Source: Mycobacterium intermedium
GTDB taxonomy: Bacteria > Actinomycetota > Actinomycetes > Mycobacteriales > Mycobacteriaceae
Direction: 5' to 3'
NCBI RefSeq assembly: GCF_002086275.1
Contig: NZ_MVHT01000043.1
Span: 1-51,021, forward strand
Length of the DNA: 51,021 nucleotides
The notes under the pieces are model-generated. The model saw only the letters and a list, made by a program, of their open reading frames with translations. It did not search any database and was not told the DNA's origin. This document shows, piece by piece, positions 31,538 to 41,355 of this stretch. Both the position numbers and the translations under genes were made by a program. Position 1 is the first letter of the stretch. Every line of letters starts with the position of its first letter.

Positions 31538-33412
31538 ATGTGCGGAATTGTCGGCTACGTGGGGCAGCGTTCTGCCTGCGATGTCGTCATGGATGCACTG
31601 CGCCGGATGGAGTACCGCGGCTACGACTCGTCGGGCCTGGCACTGGTCGATGGGAAAGGCAAGCTCACCGTGCGTCGCCGCGCCGGACGGCTGGCCAACC
31701 TCGAGGCCGCCACGGCGGAAATGTCGCCCGCGGAGCTGGCCGGTTGCACCGGCCTGGGGCATACCCGCTGGGCCACCCACGGCCGTCCCACCGACCGCAA
31801 TGCGCACCCGCATCGCGATGCCAGCGGCAAGATCGCCGTCGTCCACAACGGCATCATCGAAAACTTCAGCAGCCTGCGCCACGAGCTCGAGGCGGCCGGT
31901 GTGGAATTCGCCAGCGACACCGACACCGAGGTCGCGGTGCACCTGGTGGCGCAGGCCTACCGCCACGGGGAGACGGCCGGCGACTTCACCGCGTCCGTGC
32001 TATCCGTGCTGCGCCGGCTGGAAGGCCATTTCACCCTGGTGTTCGCCAACGCCGACGAACCCGGCACCATCGTCGCGGCGCGCCGCTCCACTCCGCTGGT
32101 GGTCGGGGTCGGCGACGGCGAGATGTTCGTCGGGTCCGACGTCGCCGCGTTCATAGAGCACACCCGCAACGCGGTCGAACTGGGCCAGGACCAGGCGGTG
32201 GTGATCACCGCGGACAGTTACCGGATCACCGACTTCTACGGCAACGAGGACCTGGGCCCCGGGTCGTACCGCGAGTTCTACATCGACTGGGACCTGGCCG
32301 CGGCCGAAAAGGGCGGCTACGAGTACTTCATGCTCAAGGAGATCGCCGAACAGCCCACCGCGGTGGCCGACACCCTGCTCGGGCACTTCGTCGACAACCG
32401 GATCGTCCTCGACGAGCAGCGGTTGAGCGACCAGGAGCTGCGCGAGATCGACAAGGTCTTCGTGGTGGCCTGCGGCACCGCCTATCACTCCGGGCTGCTC
32501 GCCAAGTACGCGATCGAGCACTGGACCCGGCTGCCGGTGGAAGTGGAGCTGGCCAGTGAGTTCCGCTACCGCGACCCGGTGCTGGACCGCAGCACGCTGG
32601 TGGTGGCCATCTCGCAGTCCGGCGAAACCGCCGACACCCTGGAAGCCGTCCGGCACGCCAAGGAGCAGAAGGCCAAGGTCCTGGCGATCTGCAACACCAA
32701 TGGCTCGCAGATCCCCCGCGAGTGCGACGCGGTGTTGTACACGCGCGCCGGGCCGGAGATCGGCGTGGCGTCGACCAAAACCTTCCTGGCGCAGATCACC
32801 GCCAATTACCTGGTGGGCCTGGCGCTGGCGCAAGCCCGCGGCACCAAATACCCCGACGAGGTCGAGCGCGAATACCGCGAACTGGAAGCGATGCCCGACC
32901 TGGTGGCCAGGGTGATCGCCGGGATCGACCCGGTCGCCGAGCTGGCGCACCGGTTCGCGAAGTCGTCGACGGTGCTGTTCTTGGGCCGCCACGTCGGATA
33001 CCCGGTAGCCCTCGAAGGCGCGCTCAAACTGAAAGAACTGGCCTACATGCACGCCGAGGGGTTCGCGGCAGGCGAGCTCAAGCACGGCCCGATCGCGCTG
33101 ATCGAAGACGACCTGCCGGTCATCGTCGTCATGCCGTCGCCAAAGGGGTCGGCGATGCTGCATGCGAAGCTGCTGTCCAATATCCGCGAGGTCCAGACAC
33201 GCGGCGCGGTGACCATTGTGATCGCCGAAGAGGGCGATGATACGGTGCGTCCCTACGCCGATCATTTGATCGAAATCCCTGCGGTATCAACGCTTTTGCA
33301 ACCACTCCTGTCGACGATCCCGCTGCAGGTGTTCGCCGCCGCGGTGGCTCAAGCACGCGGTTACGACGTCGACAAGCCCCGAAATCTGGCAAAATCCGTC
33401 ACCGTCGAATAG
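31538..33412 (+). CDS. glmS: glutamine-fructose-6-phosphate aminotransferase GlmS
   Basis: 624 aa from ATG 31538, chosen because Cys2 must follow the initiator Met for the N-terminal glutaminase. Glutaminase domain: MCGIVGYVG, GHTRWATHG, HNGIIENF. Two SIS domains follow: VACGTAYHSG and AISQSGETADTLEA, then ASTKTF and LGRHVGYPVALEGALKLKELAY. C-terminus ends KSVTVE as usual. It makes glucosamine-6-phosphate from fructose-6-phosphate and glutamine, feeding GlmM. Confidence 0.98.
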   Translation: MCGIVGYVGQRSACDVVMDALRRMEYRGYDSSGLALVDGKGKLTVRRRAGRLANLEAATAEMSPAELAGCTGLGHTRWATHGRPTDRNAHPHRDASGKIAVVHNGIIENFSSLRHELEAAGVEFASDTDTEVAVHLVAQAYRHGETAGDFTASVLSVLRRLEGHFTLVFANADEPGTIVAARRSTPLVVGVGDGEMFVGSDVAAFIEHTRNAVELGQDQAVVITADSYRITDFYGNEDLGPGSYREFYIDWDLAAAEKGGYEYFMLKEIAEQPTAVADTLLGHFVDNRIVLDEQRLSDQELREIDKVFVVACGTAYHSGLLAKYAIEHWTRLPVEVELASEFRYRDPVLDRSTLVVAISQSGETADTLEAVRHAKEQKAKVLAICNTNGSQIPRECDAVLYTRAGPEIGVASTKTFLAQITANYLVGLALAQARGTKYPDEVEREYRELEAMPDLVARVIAGIDPVAELAHRFAKSSTVLFLGRHVGYPVALEGALKLKELAYMHAEGFAAGELKHGPIALIEDDLPVIVVMPSPKGSAMLHAKLLSNIREVQTRGAVTIVIAEEGDDTVRPYADHLIEIPAVSTLLQPLLSTIPLQVFAAAVAQARGYDVDKPRNLAKSVTVE

Positions 33413-33451
33413 TCAAGTCGAATAGTCGAACAGCTGTCGTCGGGAGGCACC

Positions 33452-34381
33452 GTGAAGAAATGGCGCATCGCGGGCATTGTCGCGTTCGTCGTCGCATACA
33501 TCGGTCTGGCCGCGGTGTACGCCCTTGCCGGTATGGGCCCGGCGCGCCCGCTCATCGAAGCCACGCCAACGGCCGACGGAACGACCGTGAATCTGGACAT
33601 CGTGTCCATCCAGCCGTATCGCAACTCGCTGCAATGCGATGTGACTGTGACGCCGGGCGCTGAGATATTGGACCCAAAAACCGGCAACCTCACCAAAGAC
33701 CTCACCGTCGCAATCACTTCAGCGACCACACCCACCAGCCGAACCTGGCAGAAGGGCACCCAGCCGGGCGTTTTCCCGGTGCAGGTGAACATCAGCGGCG
33801 ACATATCGGACTGGCCGTTCGACACCTATAAGTCCAAGCCCATCTCCGTCAACCTCTTCGTTGGCTCCCTGCAAAATCCCGAGCGCGTCTCGGTGGGCTT
33901 CGTCGACCGGCTTCCGGGCTGGAAACCCAGCGTGGAAGGCGGCAAGATCGGCGATGCGGGTCCTTACCGGGTGCACGTGTACCGGTCCCCGAGCACCATG
34001 GCGGTGGCGCTCGTCCTGCTCGGAGTGCTGGTCGCACTGGCCGCCTTCGGCCTGTTCGTCGCCGGTCAAACCGTGCGCAACCGGCGGAAATTCCAGCCGC
34101 CGATGGCGACGTGGTTCGCGGCCATGCTGTTCGCGGTGGTACCGCTGCGCAACGCGCTGCCCGACTCACCGCCGTTCGGGGCCTGGGTGGATGTGATGAT
34201 CGTGATCTGGGTGATCGTGGCCCTGGTGACAGCGATGGGGTTGTACGTGTCCTGCTGGTGGCGGCACCTGGCACCGGACTTCGACTTGGACGCGCCCGCC
34301 AAACCGGAACCGGCACCAGCGGATTCGGCACCGCCCCAAGCCGAGTCGGTATCGGTACCAGCCGAGTCGGCATCAAAATAA
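33452..34381 (+). CDS. DUF4436 membrane protein (Rv3435c-like), first copy
   Basis: 309 aa from GTG 33452 with GGGAGG upstream. Membrane helix at about 7-27, a large extracytoplasmic domain (PYRNSLQCDVTVTPGAEILD, ISDWPFDTYKSKPISV), then three helices in the C-terminal third (MAVALVLLGVLVALAAFGLF; PMATWFAAMLFAVVPL; VMIVIWVIVALVTAMGLYV). A cytosolic tail rich in Pro, Ala, Glu and Ser follows. Function unknown. Paralogue of the next gene. Confidence 0.85.
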   Translation: MKKWRIAGIVAFVVAYIGLAAVYALAGMGPARPLIEATPTADGTTVNLDIVSIQPYRNSLQCDVTVTPGAEILDPKTGNLTKDLTVAITSATTPTSRTWQKGTQPGVFPVQVNISGDISDWPFDTYKSKPISVNLFVGSLQNPERVSVGFVDRLPGWKPSVEGGKIGDAGPYRVHVYRSPSTMAVALVLLGVLVALAAFGLFVAGQTVRNRRKFQPPMATWFAAMLFAVVPLRNALPDSPPFGAWVDVMIVIWVIVALVTAMGLYVSCWWRHLAPDFDLDAPAKPEPAPADSAPPQAESVSVPAESASK

Positions 34382-34390
34382 GCCGGCGGC

Positions 34391-35257
34391 GTGCCAAGTA
34401 ATCCTGTGGCCAGGATGTCGCTGTCGACGCGCACGATCGTTGGAGTGGTGGTCTTCGTCGCGGCCTACGTCGCGTCGATCCTGTTGTACGTCAACGGCGG
34501 ATCGGGCCAACTGCACCAGATGTCATCCGGCGCGGGCGACGGCACCAAGGTGACGTTCGACATCGAAGCCATCCAGTCCAACAACGGCATCCTGGCGGCC
34601 AACATCACCGTCATGCCGGCGCCCGAACTGCTGGACCCGCAAACCGGCACGCTCAACGACGATCTTCACATCGTCGCCAACTCGCTCGTGCAGTCCAGCA
34701 AGCGCACCTGGCCGAAAGGCTCGCTGCCTGACCCATTGCGGGTATCGATCAGCCTCACCGGTGACGTCGCGGACTGGCCCTTCGACCGGTATGAAACCGG
34801 ACCGCTCAAGGTTCATCTGTTCTCCGGCGCTTCGCAGACTCCCCAGAAGGTGACGGTGACGCTGGTCGATCGGCTGCTGGGCTGGGAAGTCGACGTGGTG
34901 CGCCAGCACCAGGGCGAAGGGCACGCTCCCTACGGGCTGCAACTGCACCGCTCCCAAAGCACGATGGCGTTCGCGGTGCTGATCCTCGGTGTCCTCATCG
35001 CGTTGGCCGTCCTGGCCTTCTTCGTCGCGATCCAGACGGTGCGCAACCGCAGGAAATTCCAGCCGCCGATGACGACGTGGTATGCGGCCATGCTGTTCGC
35101 GGTGATGCCGTTGCGCGATGCGTTGCCCGACTCGCCGCCCTTCGGTAGCTGGGTGGACGTCACCGTCGTGCTGTGGGTGATCGTCGTCTTGACCATTTCC
35201 TTGGTGCTCTACATCTCGTGTTGGTGGCGGCACCTGGCGCCCGACCACGAGAAGTAG
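34391..35257 (+). CDS. DUF4436 membrane protein, second copy
   Basis: 288 aa from GTG 34391, 9 bp after the first copy; ATG 34415 (MSLSTRTIVG) is an alternative start. Same topology and closely similar core: DWPFDRYETGPLKVHLFSGA and TVRNRRKFQPPMTTWYAAML against DWPFDTYKSKPISVNLFVGS and TVRNRRKFQPPMATWFAAML of the first copy. The middle of the extracytoplasmic domain diverges, so this is an old tandem duplication. Function unknown. Confidence 0.85.
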   Translation: MPSNPVARMSLSTRTIVGVVVFVAAYVASILLYVNGGSGQLHQMSSGAGDGTKVTFDIEAIQSNNGILAANITVMPAPELLDPQTGTLNDDLHIVANSLVQSSKRTWPKGSLPDPLRVSISLTGDVADWPFDRYETGPLKVHLFSGASQTPQKVTVTLVDRLLGWEVDVVRQHQGEGHAPYGLQLHRSQSTMAFAVLILGVLIALAVLAFFVAIQTVRNRRKFQPPMTTWYAAMLFAVMPLRDALPDSPPFGSWVDVTVVLWVIVVLTISLVLYISCWWRHLAPDHEK

Positions 35258-35290
35258 TGACAAGCAGTCCCGGCGTGCGAAGGTTAGGCC

Positions 35291-36094
35291 GTGGCAAGAA
35301 CGTCGGTGAAGGCGCGGTTGCGGAGCTGGGCTCGCGTGGTGTGGATTTACGTCAGCGATGCGCCGTTGACCTACTCCTGGTTGCTCGCGTTGGTGGCCAC
35401 CACGATCATCCAGAACATACTCACCGGCCGGCAGCTGCATTCGGTGCTGCTGCACCGTTCCACCAACCTTGCGCATCTGGGCCGCGATCCGCTGGAAGTG
35501 CTGTTCTCCAGCCTGTTTTGGATCGACGGCCGGAACCTGGAACCCTACCTCGTGCTGTTCACCCTGTTTTTGGCGCCCGCCGAACATTGGCTTGGCCAAT
35601 TACGTTGGCTGACAGTGGGATTGACTGCGCACGTCGGTGCCACCTACTTCAGCGAAGGGATCCTGTACCTGACGATACAAATGCGCGAGTCGTCCGAGAG
35701 ATTGGTGCATTCCCGCGATATCGGGGTCAGCTATTTCCTCGCCGGGGTGATGGGGGTGCTGGCCTATCACTTCGTCAAACCGTGGCGGTGGGGCTATCTC
35801 GCGGTACTGCTGGTGATCTTCGGCTTTCCGCTGCTCACCATGGACAAAGCCGAGCTGGACTTCACCGCCATCGGCCATTTCACCGCGCTGCTGATCGGCC
35901 TGACCTTCTACCCGATGGCGCGCGACCGCGTGGGCATGCCGTTGAACCCGGTCAGACTCAAAGCCATTTTCCGGCGACGTCGGGCTGCTGAGGCCGCTGA
36001 GGCCGCTGAGGCTGCTGAAGCCGCGTATACGGCTGATGCCGACGCCCAGCCGCGCGAAGGACGCGAAGGGGATGTGCGATCGGCGGGTACATAA
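35291..36094 (+). CDS. rhomboid-like multi-spanning membrane protein (Rv3434c-like)
   Basis: 267 aa from GTG 35291. About six hydrophobic segments (for example YSWLLALVATTIIQNIL, YLVLFTLFLAPAEHWLG, YFLAGVMGVLAYHF, YLAVLLVIFGFPLLTM, IGHFTALLIGLTFYPM). The HxxxN and GxSx protease signatures of rhomboids are not seen, so it is probably a pseudoprotease-like fold. The cytosolic tail contains a repeated Ala-Glu-Ala run encoded by near-perfect 9-bp repeats around 35986-36020, a likely length-variable tract. Follows the DUF4436 pair by 33 bp; the three may act together. Confidence 0.75.
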   Translation: MARTSVKARLRSWARVVWIYVSDAPLTYSWLLALVATTIIQNILTGRQLHSVLLHRSTNLAHLGRDPLEVLFSSLFWIDGRNLEPYLVLFTLFLAPAEHWLGQLRWLTVGLTAHVGATYFSEGILYLTIQMRESSERLVHSRDIGVSYFLAGVMGVLAYHFVKPWRWGYLAVLLVIFGFPLLTMDKAELDFTAIGHFTALLIGLTFYPMARDRVGMPLNPVRLKAIFRRRRAAEAAEAAEAAEAAYTADADAQPREGREGDVRSAGT

Positions 36095-36196
36095 CGGTGA
36101 CGGTTTACGTGATACCCCCGGCTCTAACGTGGGTATCAAGGGTCACTGATCGTCAACCCGTCGTCCGGCGGGGTAGCGCGGTAGAAAGCGGGAGGC

Positions 36197-37978
36197 ATGT
36201 GCGGAATCTGCGGTGAGATCCGCTGGGACGGTCGGTCGGCCGATGTCGCCGCGGTCGGCCGAATGGTCGATGCGATGACGTCACGCGGGCCGGACGGCAG
36301 CGGTGTCGTTGCGCACGGGGCGGTCGCGTTTGGGCACCGGCGGCTGTCGATCATCGATCTGTCCACCCGCGGCTCGCAGCCGATGGTCGACAGCGACCTC
36401 GCCCTGACGCTGGTGTTCAACGGTTGCATCTACAACTACAAACAGCTGCGCGAGGAGCTGCAGGCCGCCGGGTATCGCTTCTTCTCGACCGCCGACAGCG
36501 AGGTCGTGATCAAGGCGTTCCACAAATGGGGCCCACGCTGTGTCGACCGGTTCAAGGGCATGTTCGCGTTCGCCATCGTCGACCAGGATTCGGGCGTGGT
36601 GACCCTGGCGCGCGACCGGCTGGGCATCAAGCCGCTGTATCTGGCGGCCTCGCCCGGCCGGCTGCGGTTCGCGTCCAGCGTGCGCGCCCTGCTGGACGCC
36701 GGCGGGGTGGACACCGAGCTGGACCGTCACGCGTTGCATCACTACATGAGCTTCCACGCGGTGGTGCCTGCGCCGCGGACCATCTACCGCGGCGTGCGCA
36801 AGCTGCCGCCCGCCACCGTGCGGGTGATCCAGCCCGACGGTTCGCACACCGACACCGTCTATTGGAATCCGGCGTTCGGCCGCGATCCAGAACGGGCTTC
36901 GTGGTCGGCGGGGGACTGGCAGGACGCGTTGCTGGGCGCGCTGCGCGCCTCGGTGTCGCTTCGGATGGTCGCCGACGTGCCCGTCGGTGTCTTGTTGTCG
37001 GGCGGCATCGACTCCTCGATCGTGGTGGCGCTGCTGGCCGAGCAGGGCCAGCACGGGCTTGCCACGTTCAGCATCGGCTTTGACTCCGCCGCCGGCGAAT
37101 CCGGCGACGAGTACGTCTATTCCGACCTGATCGCGAAGACCTTCGACACCGACCACCACAAGATCCACATCGACTCCTCACGCCTGTTGCCCGCGGTGCC
37201 GAAAACCATTGCCGCGATGAGTGAACCGATGGTCAGCCACGACTGCGTCGCCTTCTATCTGCTGTCGGAGGAAGTCAGCAAATCGGTCAAGGTGGTGCAG
37301 TCCGGGCAGGGCGCCGACGAGATCTTGGCCGGCTACACGTGGTACCCGCCGCTGGCCAACGTGGCCCGGGAGCAAACCACCGAGGCGTACGCCAAGGTGT
37401 TCTTCGACCGGGACCACAGCGACGTGTTGGCTATCTTCGCGCCCGAGTACGCCATCGACGTCGACGCCAGCCGCGACTTCGTGGCGGCGCACCAGAGCGC
37501 GCCGGGCGCGGACTCCGCCGTCGACGCCGCACTGCGCCTCGACACCCAGGTCATGCTGGTCGACGATCCGGTAAAGCGGGTCGACACGATGACCATGGCG
37601 TGGGGACTCGAAGCGCGAGTTCCGTTCCTGGACCACGACTTCGTCGAGCTGGCCGCCACCTGCCCACCGGAGCTCAAGCTGGCCTCCGGCGGCAAAGGCG
37701 TGCTCAAGGACGCTGCGCGGGCGTTGCTGCCGTCCGAAGTCATCGACCGGACGAAGGGCTACTTTCCGGTGCCAGGAATCCGCCATCTGGAGGGTGAGCT
37801 GCTCGACATGGTGCGCGACGCGCTGACCAACGACGCCGCCCGCAGCCGCGGACTGTACCGGGCCGAGACCGTGGCGGCGCTGCTGGCGGACCCGAACAAG
37901 ACCCGTACCACGTTGGACGGCAACACATTATGGCAACTGGGCGTGCTGGAGATGTGGCTGCAGAGCATGGCGGGCTGA
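36197..37978 (+). CDS. asparagine synthase-family amidotransferase, N-acetylglutaminylglutamine amidotransferase-like
   Basis: 593 aa from ATG 36197. N-terminal Ntn glutaminase with Cys2 (MCGICGEI), SRGPDGSG, HRRLSIIDLS and FNGCIYN. C-terminal synthetase PP-loop LLSGGIDSS, then GQGADEILAGY and GLEARVPFLDHDFVELA. Length and wording of these motifs fit the amidotransferase that makes the osmolyte N-acetylglutaminylglutamine amide better than AsnB proper. The ATP-grasp/GNAT partner of that pathway is not in the window. Ends 4 bp before an S9 peptidase gene, probably one operon. A plain asparagine synthetase is the alternative. Confidence 0.8.
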   Translation: MCGICGEIRWDGRSADVAAVGRMVDAMTSRGPDGSGVVAHGAVAFGHRRLSIIDLSTRGSQPMVDSDLALTLVFNGCIYNYKQLREELQAAGYRFFSTADSEVVIKAFHKWGPRCVDRFKGMFAFAIVDQDSGVVTLARDRLGIKPLYLAASPGRLRFASSVRALLDAGGVDTELDRHALHHYMSFHAVVPAPRTIYRGVRKLPPATVRVIQPDGSHTDTVYWNPAFGRDPERASWSAGDWQDALLGALRASVSLRMVADVPVGVLLSGGIDSSIVVALLAEQGQHGLATFSIGFDSAAGESGDEYVYSDLIAKTFDTDHHKIHIDSSRLLPAVPKTIAAMSEPMVSHDCVAFYLLSEEVSKSVKVVQSGQGADEILAGYTWYPPLANVAREQTTEAYAKVFFDRDHSDVLAIFAPEYAIDVDASRDFVAAHQSAPGADSAVDAALRLDTQVMLVDDPVKRVDTMTMAWGLEARVPFLDHDFVELAATCPPELKLASGGKGVLKDAARALLPSEVIDRTKGYFPVPGIRHLEGELLDMVRDALTNDAARSRGLYRAETVAALLADPNKTRTTLDGNTLWQLGVLEMWLQSMAG

Positions 37979-37982
37979 GTCG

Positions 37983-39854
37983 ATGGCTCACGGGGTCCGC
38001 GCGCTGTACGGGGCGTCGTTGTCCCCGGATGCGACGGCGTTTGCCCATCTGGTTGATGACGGTGGTTATCCCCGTGCGGTGCAACGCTTTCTGCGGGGAC
38101 AACGAGCCAGTTCGTCGCGGGACGTAGAGCTACCGGTAACCGGCCCGGTCACCCGGGTGATCCATTCCGCCGATGGTCACTGGTTGGCCTGCCAGGTGGC
38201 CCCCGACGGAGCCAATCGCAGCCAAATCTGGATCGTGACAACCGATCCCGACGACCGCATGGCCAGACGAATCGACGGCGAAGAACACGGGACCGCCGAA
38301 CTGATCGGTTGGGACGGCACCCGGGTGGCGGCGATCCTGACCGGTGAGGACGGGATCGGGCGGTCGTGCCTGATCGACCCTGGGGACGGGTTCACCAACG
38401 TGTTGGACCGCCGCTCGGGCGGTCGATTGGTCGATGCGTGGGCCGGGGCGGCGCTGATTCGCGTCGGGCCGCGCGGTTACCACGAGATGATCATGCTGCA
38501 CGGTGACAGCGAAGTCGCTTTGCTCCCTTCGGATCCCGGGTCCGTCACGGCGGCCGGAGTGATCCTCGACGACCATCACCCACGCCGCATCCGGTCCGGC
38601 CTCACCGGCGAGGAGACCCGGCTGCACTACCCGTCCAAGATGTGCCGGAATGCCGGCCTTGGCTACGTGCGGGCGCTGGTACTCAGCGACAACGGGTGCG
38701 AGTACACGCGACTGTTGGAGGTGACGGTCAGCGAGGACGGTGTGAGCTACTTCGTGGTGGCCGAACGCCCCGACTGCGGCATCGACGAGTTTGCCGTCAG
38801 CGATGACCTGTCCACCATTGCACTGCTGTGGAACCTGCAGGGGCGCAGTGAATTACAGATCATCGAATACAGTGATTACACGCTGGCCCCGCCCATTCCG
38901 TTGCCGGGTCCGGTTGCCGGCGAACTGTCCATCAGTGCCGGCGGCTCGCTGGTCGCCATGACCATCCAGGGCCCCGACCAGCCGCGAACCGTCGAACTGG
39001 TCAACCCCCGCACCCGGGAGTGGGAACTCATCGACCGCAAACCCACCCGGGGCCCGGTCATCACCGGATTCACCGCGGAGTCCGAGCCGGAACGGATCAC
39101 CGCCCGTGACGGGCTGAGCCTCAACGCCTGGCTGTTTCGGCCGCCGGATGTGTCCGAGTCGACGGGCGCGGTGGTGTACCTGCACGGCGGACCGGAAGGG
39201 CAGGCCCGTCCCGGGTATGACGAGATCTTCGCGCGGCTGGTGAACGATGGCATCACCGTGCTGGCACCGAACGTCCGCGGTTCCGGCGGCTTCGGGCGCA
39301 CCTTCGTGCACGCCGACGACAAGGAAAAGCGGTTCGCGGCCATCGACGACGTCGCCGACTGCGTGCGGTTCCTGGTCGACAACAAGCTGGCGGACTCGCG
39401 CCGCATCGCGTGCGCGGGCTGGTCCTACGGTGGCTACCTGACGTTGGCGGCCTTGACTTTTCACCCTGACCTGTTTGCCGCGGGAGTCAGCATCTGCGGC
39501 ATGAGCGACCTCGGCACCTTTTACCGCAACACCGAACCGTGGATCGCCGACGCCGCCTACCCCGAGTACGGGCACCCGGTCAACGACCGGGAGTTGCTCG
39601 ACCGACTGTCTCCGTTGCAGCGGGTCGACGCGCTCACCGCGCCTTTGCTGGTCGTACACGGGGCGCACGACACCAACGTGCCGGTCGGCGAATCCGAACA
39701 GATCGTCGAGGCGCTGCGCCGCGCCGGCCGCGACGTGCGTTACCTGCTGTTCGACGACGACGGCCACGCGATCAGCAAGCGGGAGAACCGGGCGGTGCTC
39801 GCCGATGCCATGAGCGATTGGTTGCACAAGGCCTTCGCGGCGGTGACCGTCTAG
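37983..39854 (+). CDS. prolyl oligopeptidase-family (S9) serine peptidase
   Basis: 623 aa from ATG 37983. The N-terminal 370 residues form a beta-propeller-like region without signal peptide. The C-terminal catalytic domain has GWSYGGYLTL with Ser481, the acid Asp563 in HGAHDTNVP and His595 in DDDGHAISK; an oxyanion HGGPEG strand precedes. It resembles acylaminoacyl-peptidase/DPP-type cytosolic enzymes. With the upstream amidotransferase it could turn over small acylated peptides such as N-acetylated dipeptides (inference). Confidence 0.92.
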   Translation: MAHGVRALYGASLSPDATAFAHLVDDGGYPRAVQRFLRGQRASSSRDVELPVTGPVTRVIHSADGHWLACQVAPDGANRSQIWIVTTDPDDRMARRIDGEEHGTAELIGWDGTRVAAILTGEDGIGRSCLIDPGDGFTNVLDRRSGGRLVDAWAGAALIRVGPRGYHEMIMLHGDSEVALLPSDPGSVTAAGVILDDHHPRRIRSGLTGEETRLHYPSKMCRNAGLGYVRALVLSDNGCEYTRLLEVTVSEDGVSYFVVAERPDCGIDEFAVSDDLSTIALLWNLQGRSELQIIEYSDYTLAPPIPLPGPVAGELSISAGGSLVAMTIQGPDQPRTVELVNPRTREWELIDRKPTRGPVITGFTAESEPERITARDGLSLNAWLFRPPDVSESTGAVVYLHGGPEGQARPGYDEIFARLVNDGITVLAPNVRGSGGFGRTFVHADDKEKRFAAIDDVADCVRFLVDNKLADSRRIACAGWSYGGYLTLAALTFHPDLFAAGVSICGMSDLGTFYRNTEPWIADAAYPEYGHPVNDRELLDRLSPLQRVDALTAPLLVVHGAHDTNVPVGESEQIVEALRRAGRDVRYLLFDDDGHAISKRENRAVLADAMSDWLHKAFAAVTV

Positions 39855-39897
39855 AGCGTGATCGCGACCGAGTCGGCCGTGTGCAATGCTGGCGTTG

Positions 39898-41319
39898 ATG
39901 CGGCATTACTTCTCTGCTGATGAAATCCGCGACGCCGAGGCGCCACTGCTGGCCAGCTTGCCCGACGGTGCCTTGATGCGGCGCGCGGCCTTTGGATTGG
40001 CCACCGAAATCCTGCGCGAACTGAAGGCCCGCACCGGCGGCGTGTCTGGGCGTCGAATATGTGCGGTCGTCGGCTCGGGTGACAACGGCGGCGACGCGCT
40101 GTGGGCGGCGACGTTCCTGCGCCGTCGCGGCGCGGCCGCCGACGCGGTCCTGCTCAATCCGGAGCGCACGCACCGCAAGGGGTTGGCGGCGTTCCGGGCA
40201 GCCGGCGGCCGGGTCGTCGAAAAGGTGTCACCGACAACCGATCTGGTCATCGACGGGGTGGTGGGCATCTCCGGTTCCGGTCCGCTGCGTCCCGCCGCGG
40301 CGGAGGTGTTCGACGCCGTGGACAACGCGGGGATTCCGGTGGTGGCCGTCGACATTCCCAGCGGCATCGACGTGTCGACCGGAGCGATCGACGGACCCGC
40401 GGTGCGCGCCGCGCTGACCGTCACCTTCGGCGGGCTCAAATACGTGCACGGGCTGGCCGACTGCGGCCGCGTCGTCCTGGTCGACATCGGGCTCGACCTG
40501 CCCGAAACTGACGTCCTCGGCTTCGATGCCGCCGACGTGGTAGCGCGCTGGCCGGTGCCCGGCCCCCGCGACGACAAGTACACCCAGGGCGTGACCGGCA
40601 TCCTCGCCGGGTCGGCGACGTATCCGGGGGCGGCCGTGCTCTGTACCGGCGCTGCCGTCGCCGCCACGTCCGGCATGGTCCGTTACGCCGGGAGCGCGAA
40701 CCACGAGGTGCTGGCGCACTGGCCCGAGGTCATCGCGTCACCTACCCCGTCGGCGGCCGGAAGGGTGCAGGCCTGGGTCGTGGGGCCTGGGCTCGGGACC
40801 GACGAGGCCGGCGCCGCCGCACTGTGGTTCGCGTTGGAAACCGACCTGCCGGTGCTGGTCGACGCCGACGGTCTCACCATGCTGGCCGCGCACCCGGAAC
40901 TGGTGGCCAACCGCCAAGCCCCGACGGTGCTGACCCCGCACGCCGGCGAGTTCGCGCGACTGGCGGGGGCGCCGCCGGGCGATGACCGGGTCGGCGCGTG
41001 CCGCAAGCTTGCCGACGCGTTCGGGGCCACGGTGCTGCTCAAGGGCAACGTCACCGTCATCGCCGAACCGGGCGGTCCGGTCTATCTGAACCCGGCCGGG
41101 CAGTCCTGGGCGGCGACGGCCGGGTCCGGTGACGTGCTGTCGGGCATGATCGGCGCGCTGCTGGCGTCCGGGCTGCCGCCCGGTGAGGCCGCGGCGGCCG
41201 CGGCCTTTGTGCACGCGCGCGCCGCGGCGCTGTCGGCCGCCGACCCGGGACCCGGCGAAGCGCCCACGTCGGCGTCGCGAATTCTGCACCACATCCGGGC
41301 CGCCCTGGCCGCCATCTAG
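39898..41319 (+). CDS. nnr: bifunctional NAD(P)H-hydrate epimerase / ADP-dependent dehydratase
   Basis: 473 aa from ATG 39898 (MRHYFSADEIR), preferred over ATG 39886 because this start matches the family and M. tuberculosis Rv3433c. N-terminal epimerase (YjeF_N): VVGSGDNGGDALWAA, VVDIPSGID. C-terminal dehydratase (carbohydrate kinase-like, ADP-dependent): VVGPGLGTDE, VLTPHAGEFARL, VLLKGNVTVI and the ATAGSGDVLSGMIGALL motif. It repairs hydrated NADH and NADPH in the cytosol. Confidence 0.95.
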   Translation: MRHYFSADEIRDAEAPLLASLPDGALMRRAAFGLATEILRELKARTGGVSGRRICAVVGSGDNGGDALWAATFLRRRGAAADAVLLNPERTHRKGLAAFRAAGGRVVEKVSPTTDLVIDGVVGISGSGPLRPAAAEVFDAVDNAGIPVVAVDIPSGIDVSTGAIDGPAVRAALTVTFGGLKYVHGLADCGRVVLVDIGLDLPETDVLGFDAADVVARWPVPGPRDDKYTQGVTGILAGSATYPGAAVLCTGAAVAATSGMVRYAGSANHEVLAHWPEVIASPTPSAAGRVQAWVVGPGLGTDEAGAAALWFALETDLPVLVDADGLTMLAAHPELVANRQAPTVLTPHAGEFARLAGAPPGDDRVGACRKLADAFGATVLLKGNVTVIAEPGGPVYLNPAGQSWAATAGSGDVLSGMIGALLASGLPPGEAAAAAAFVHARAAALSAADPGPGEAPTSASRILHHIRAALAAI

Positions 41320-41355
41320 CGGCGTTGAGCCGCGAGTAGTTAGAGAGGATCCGTT

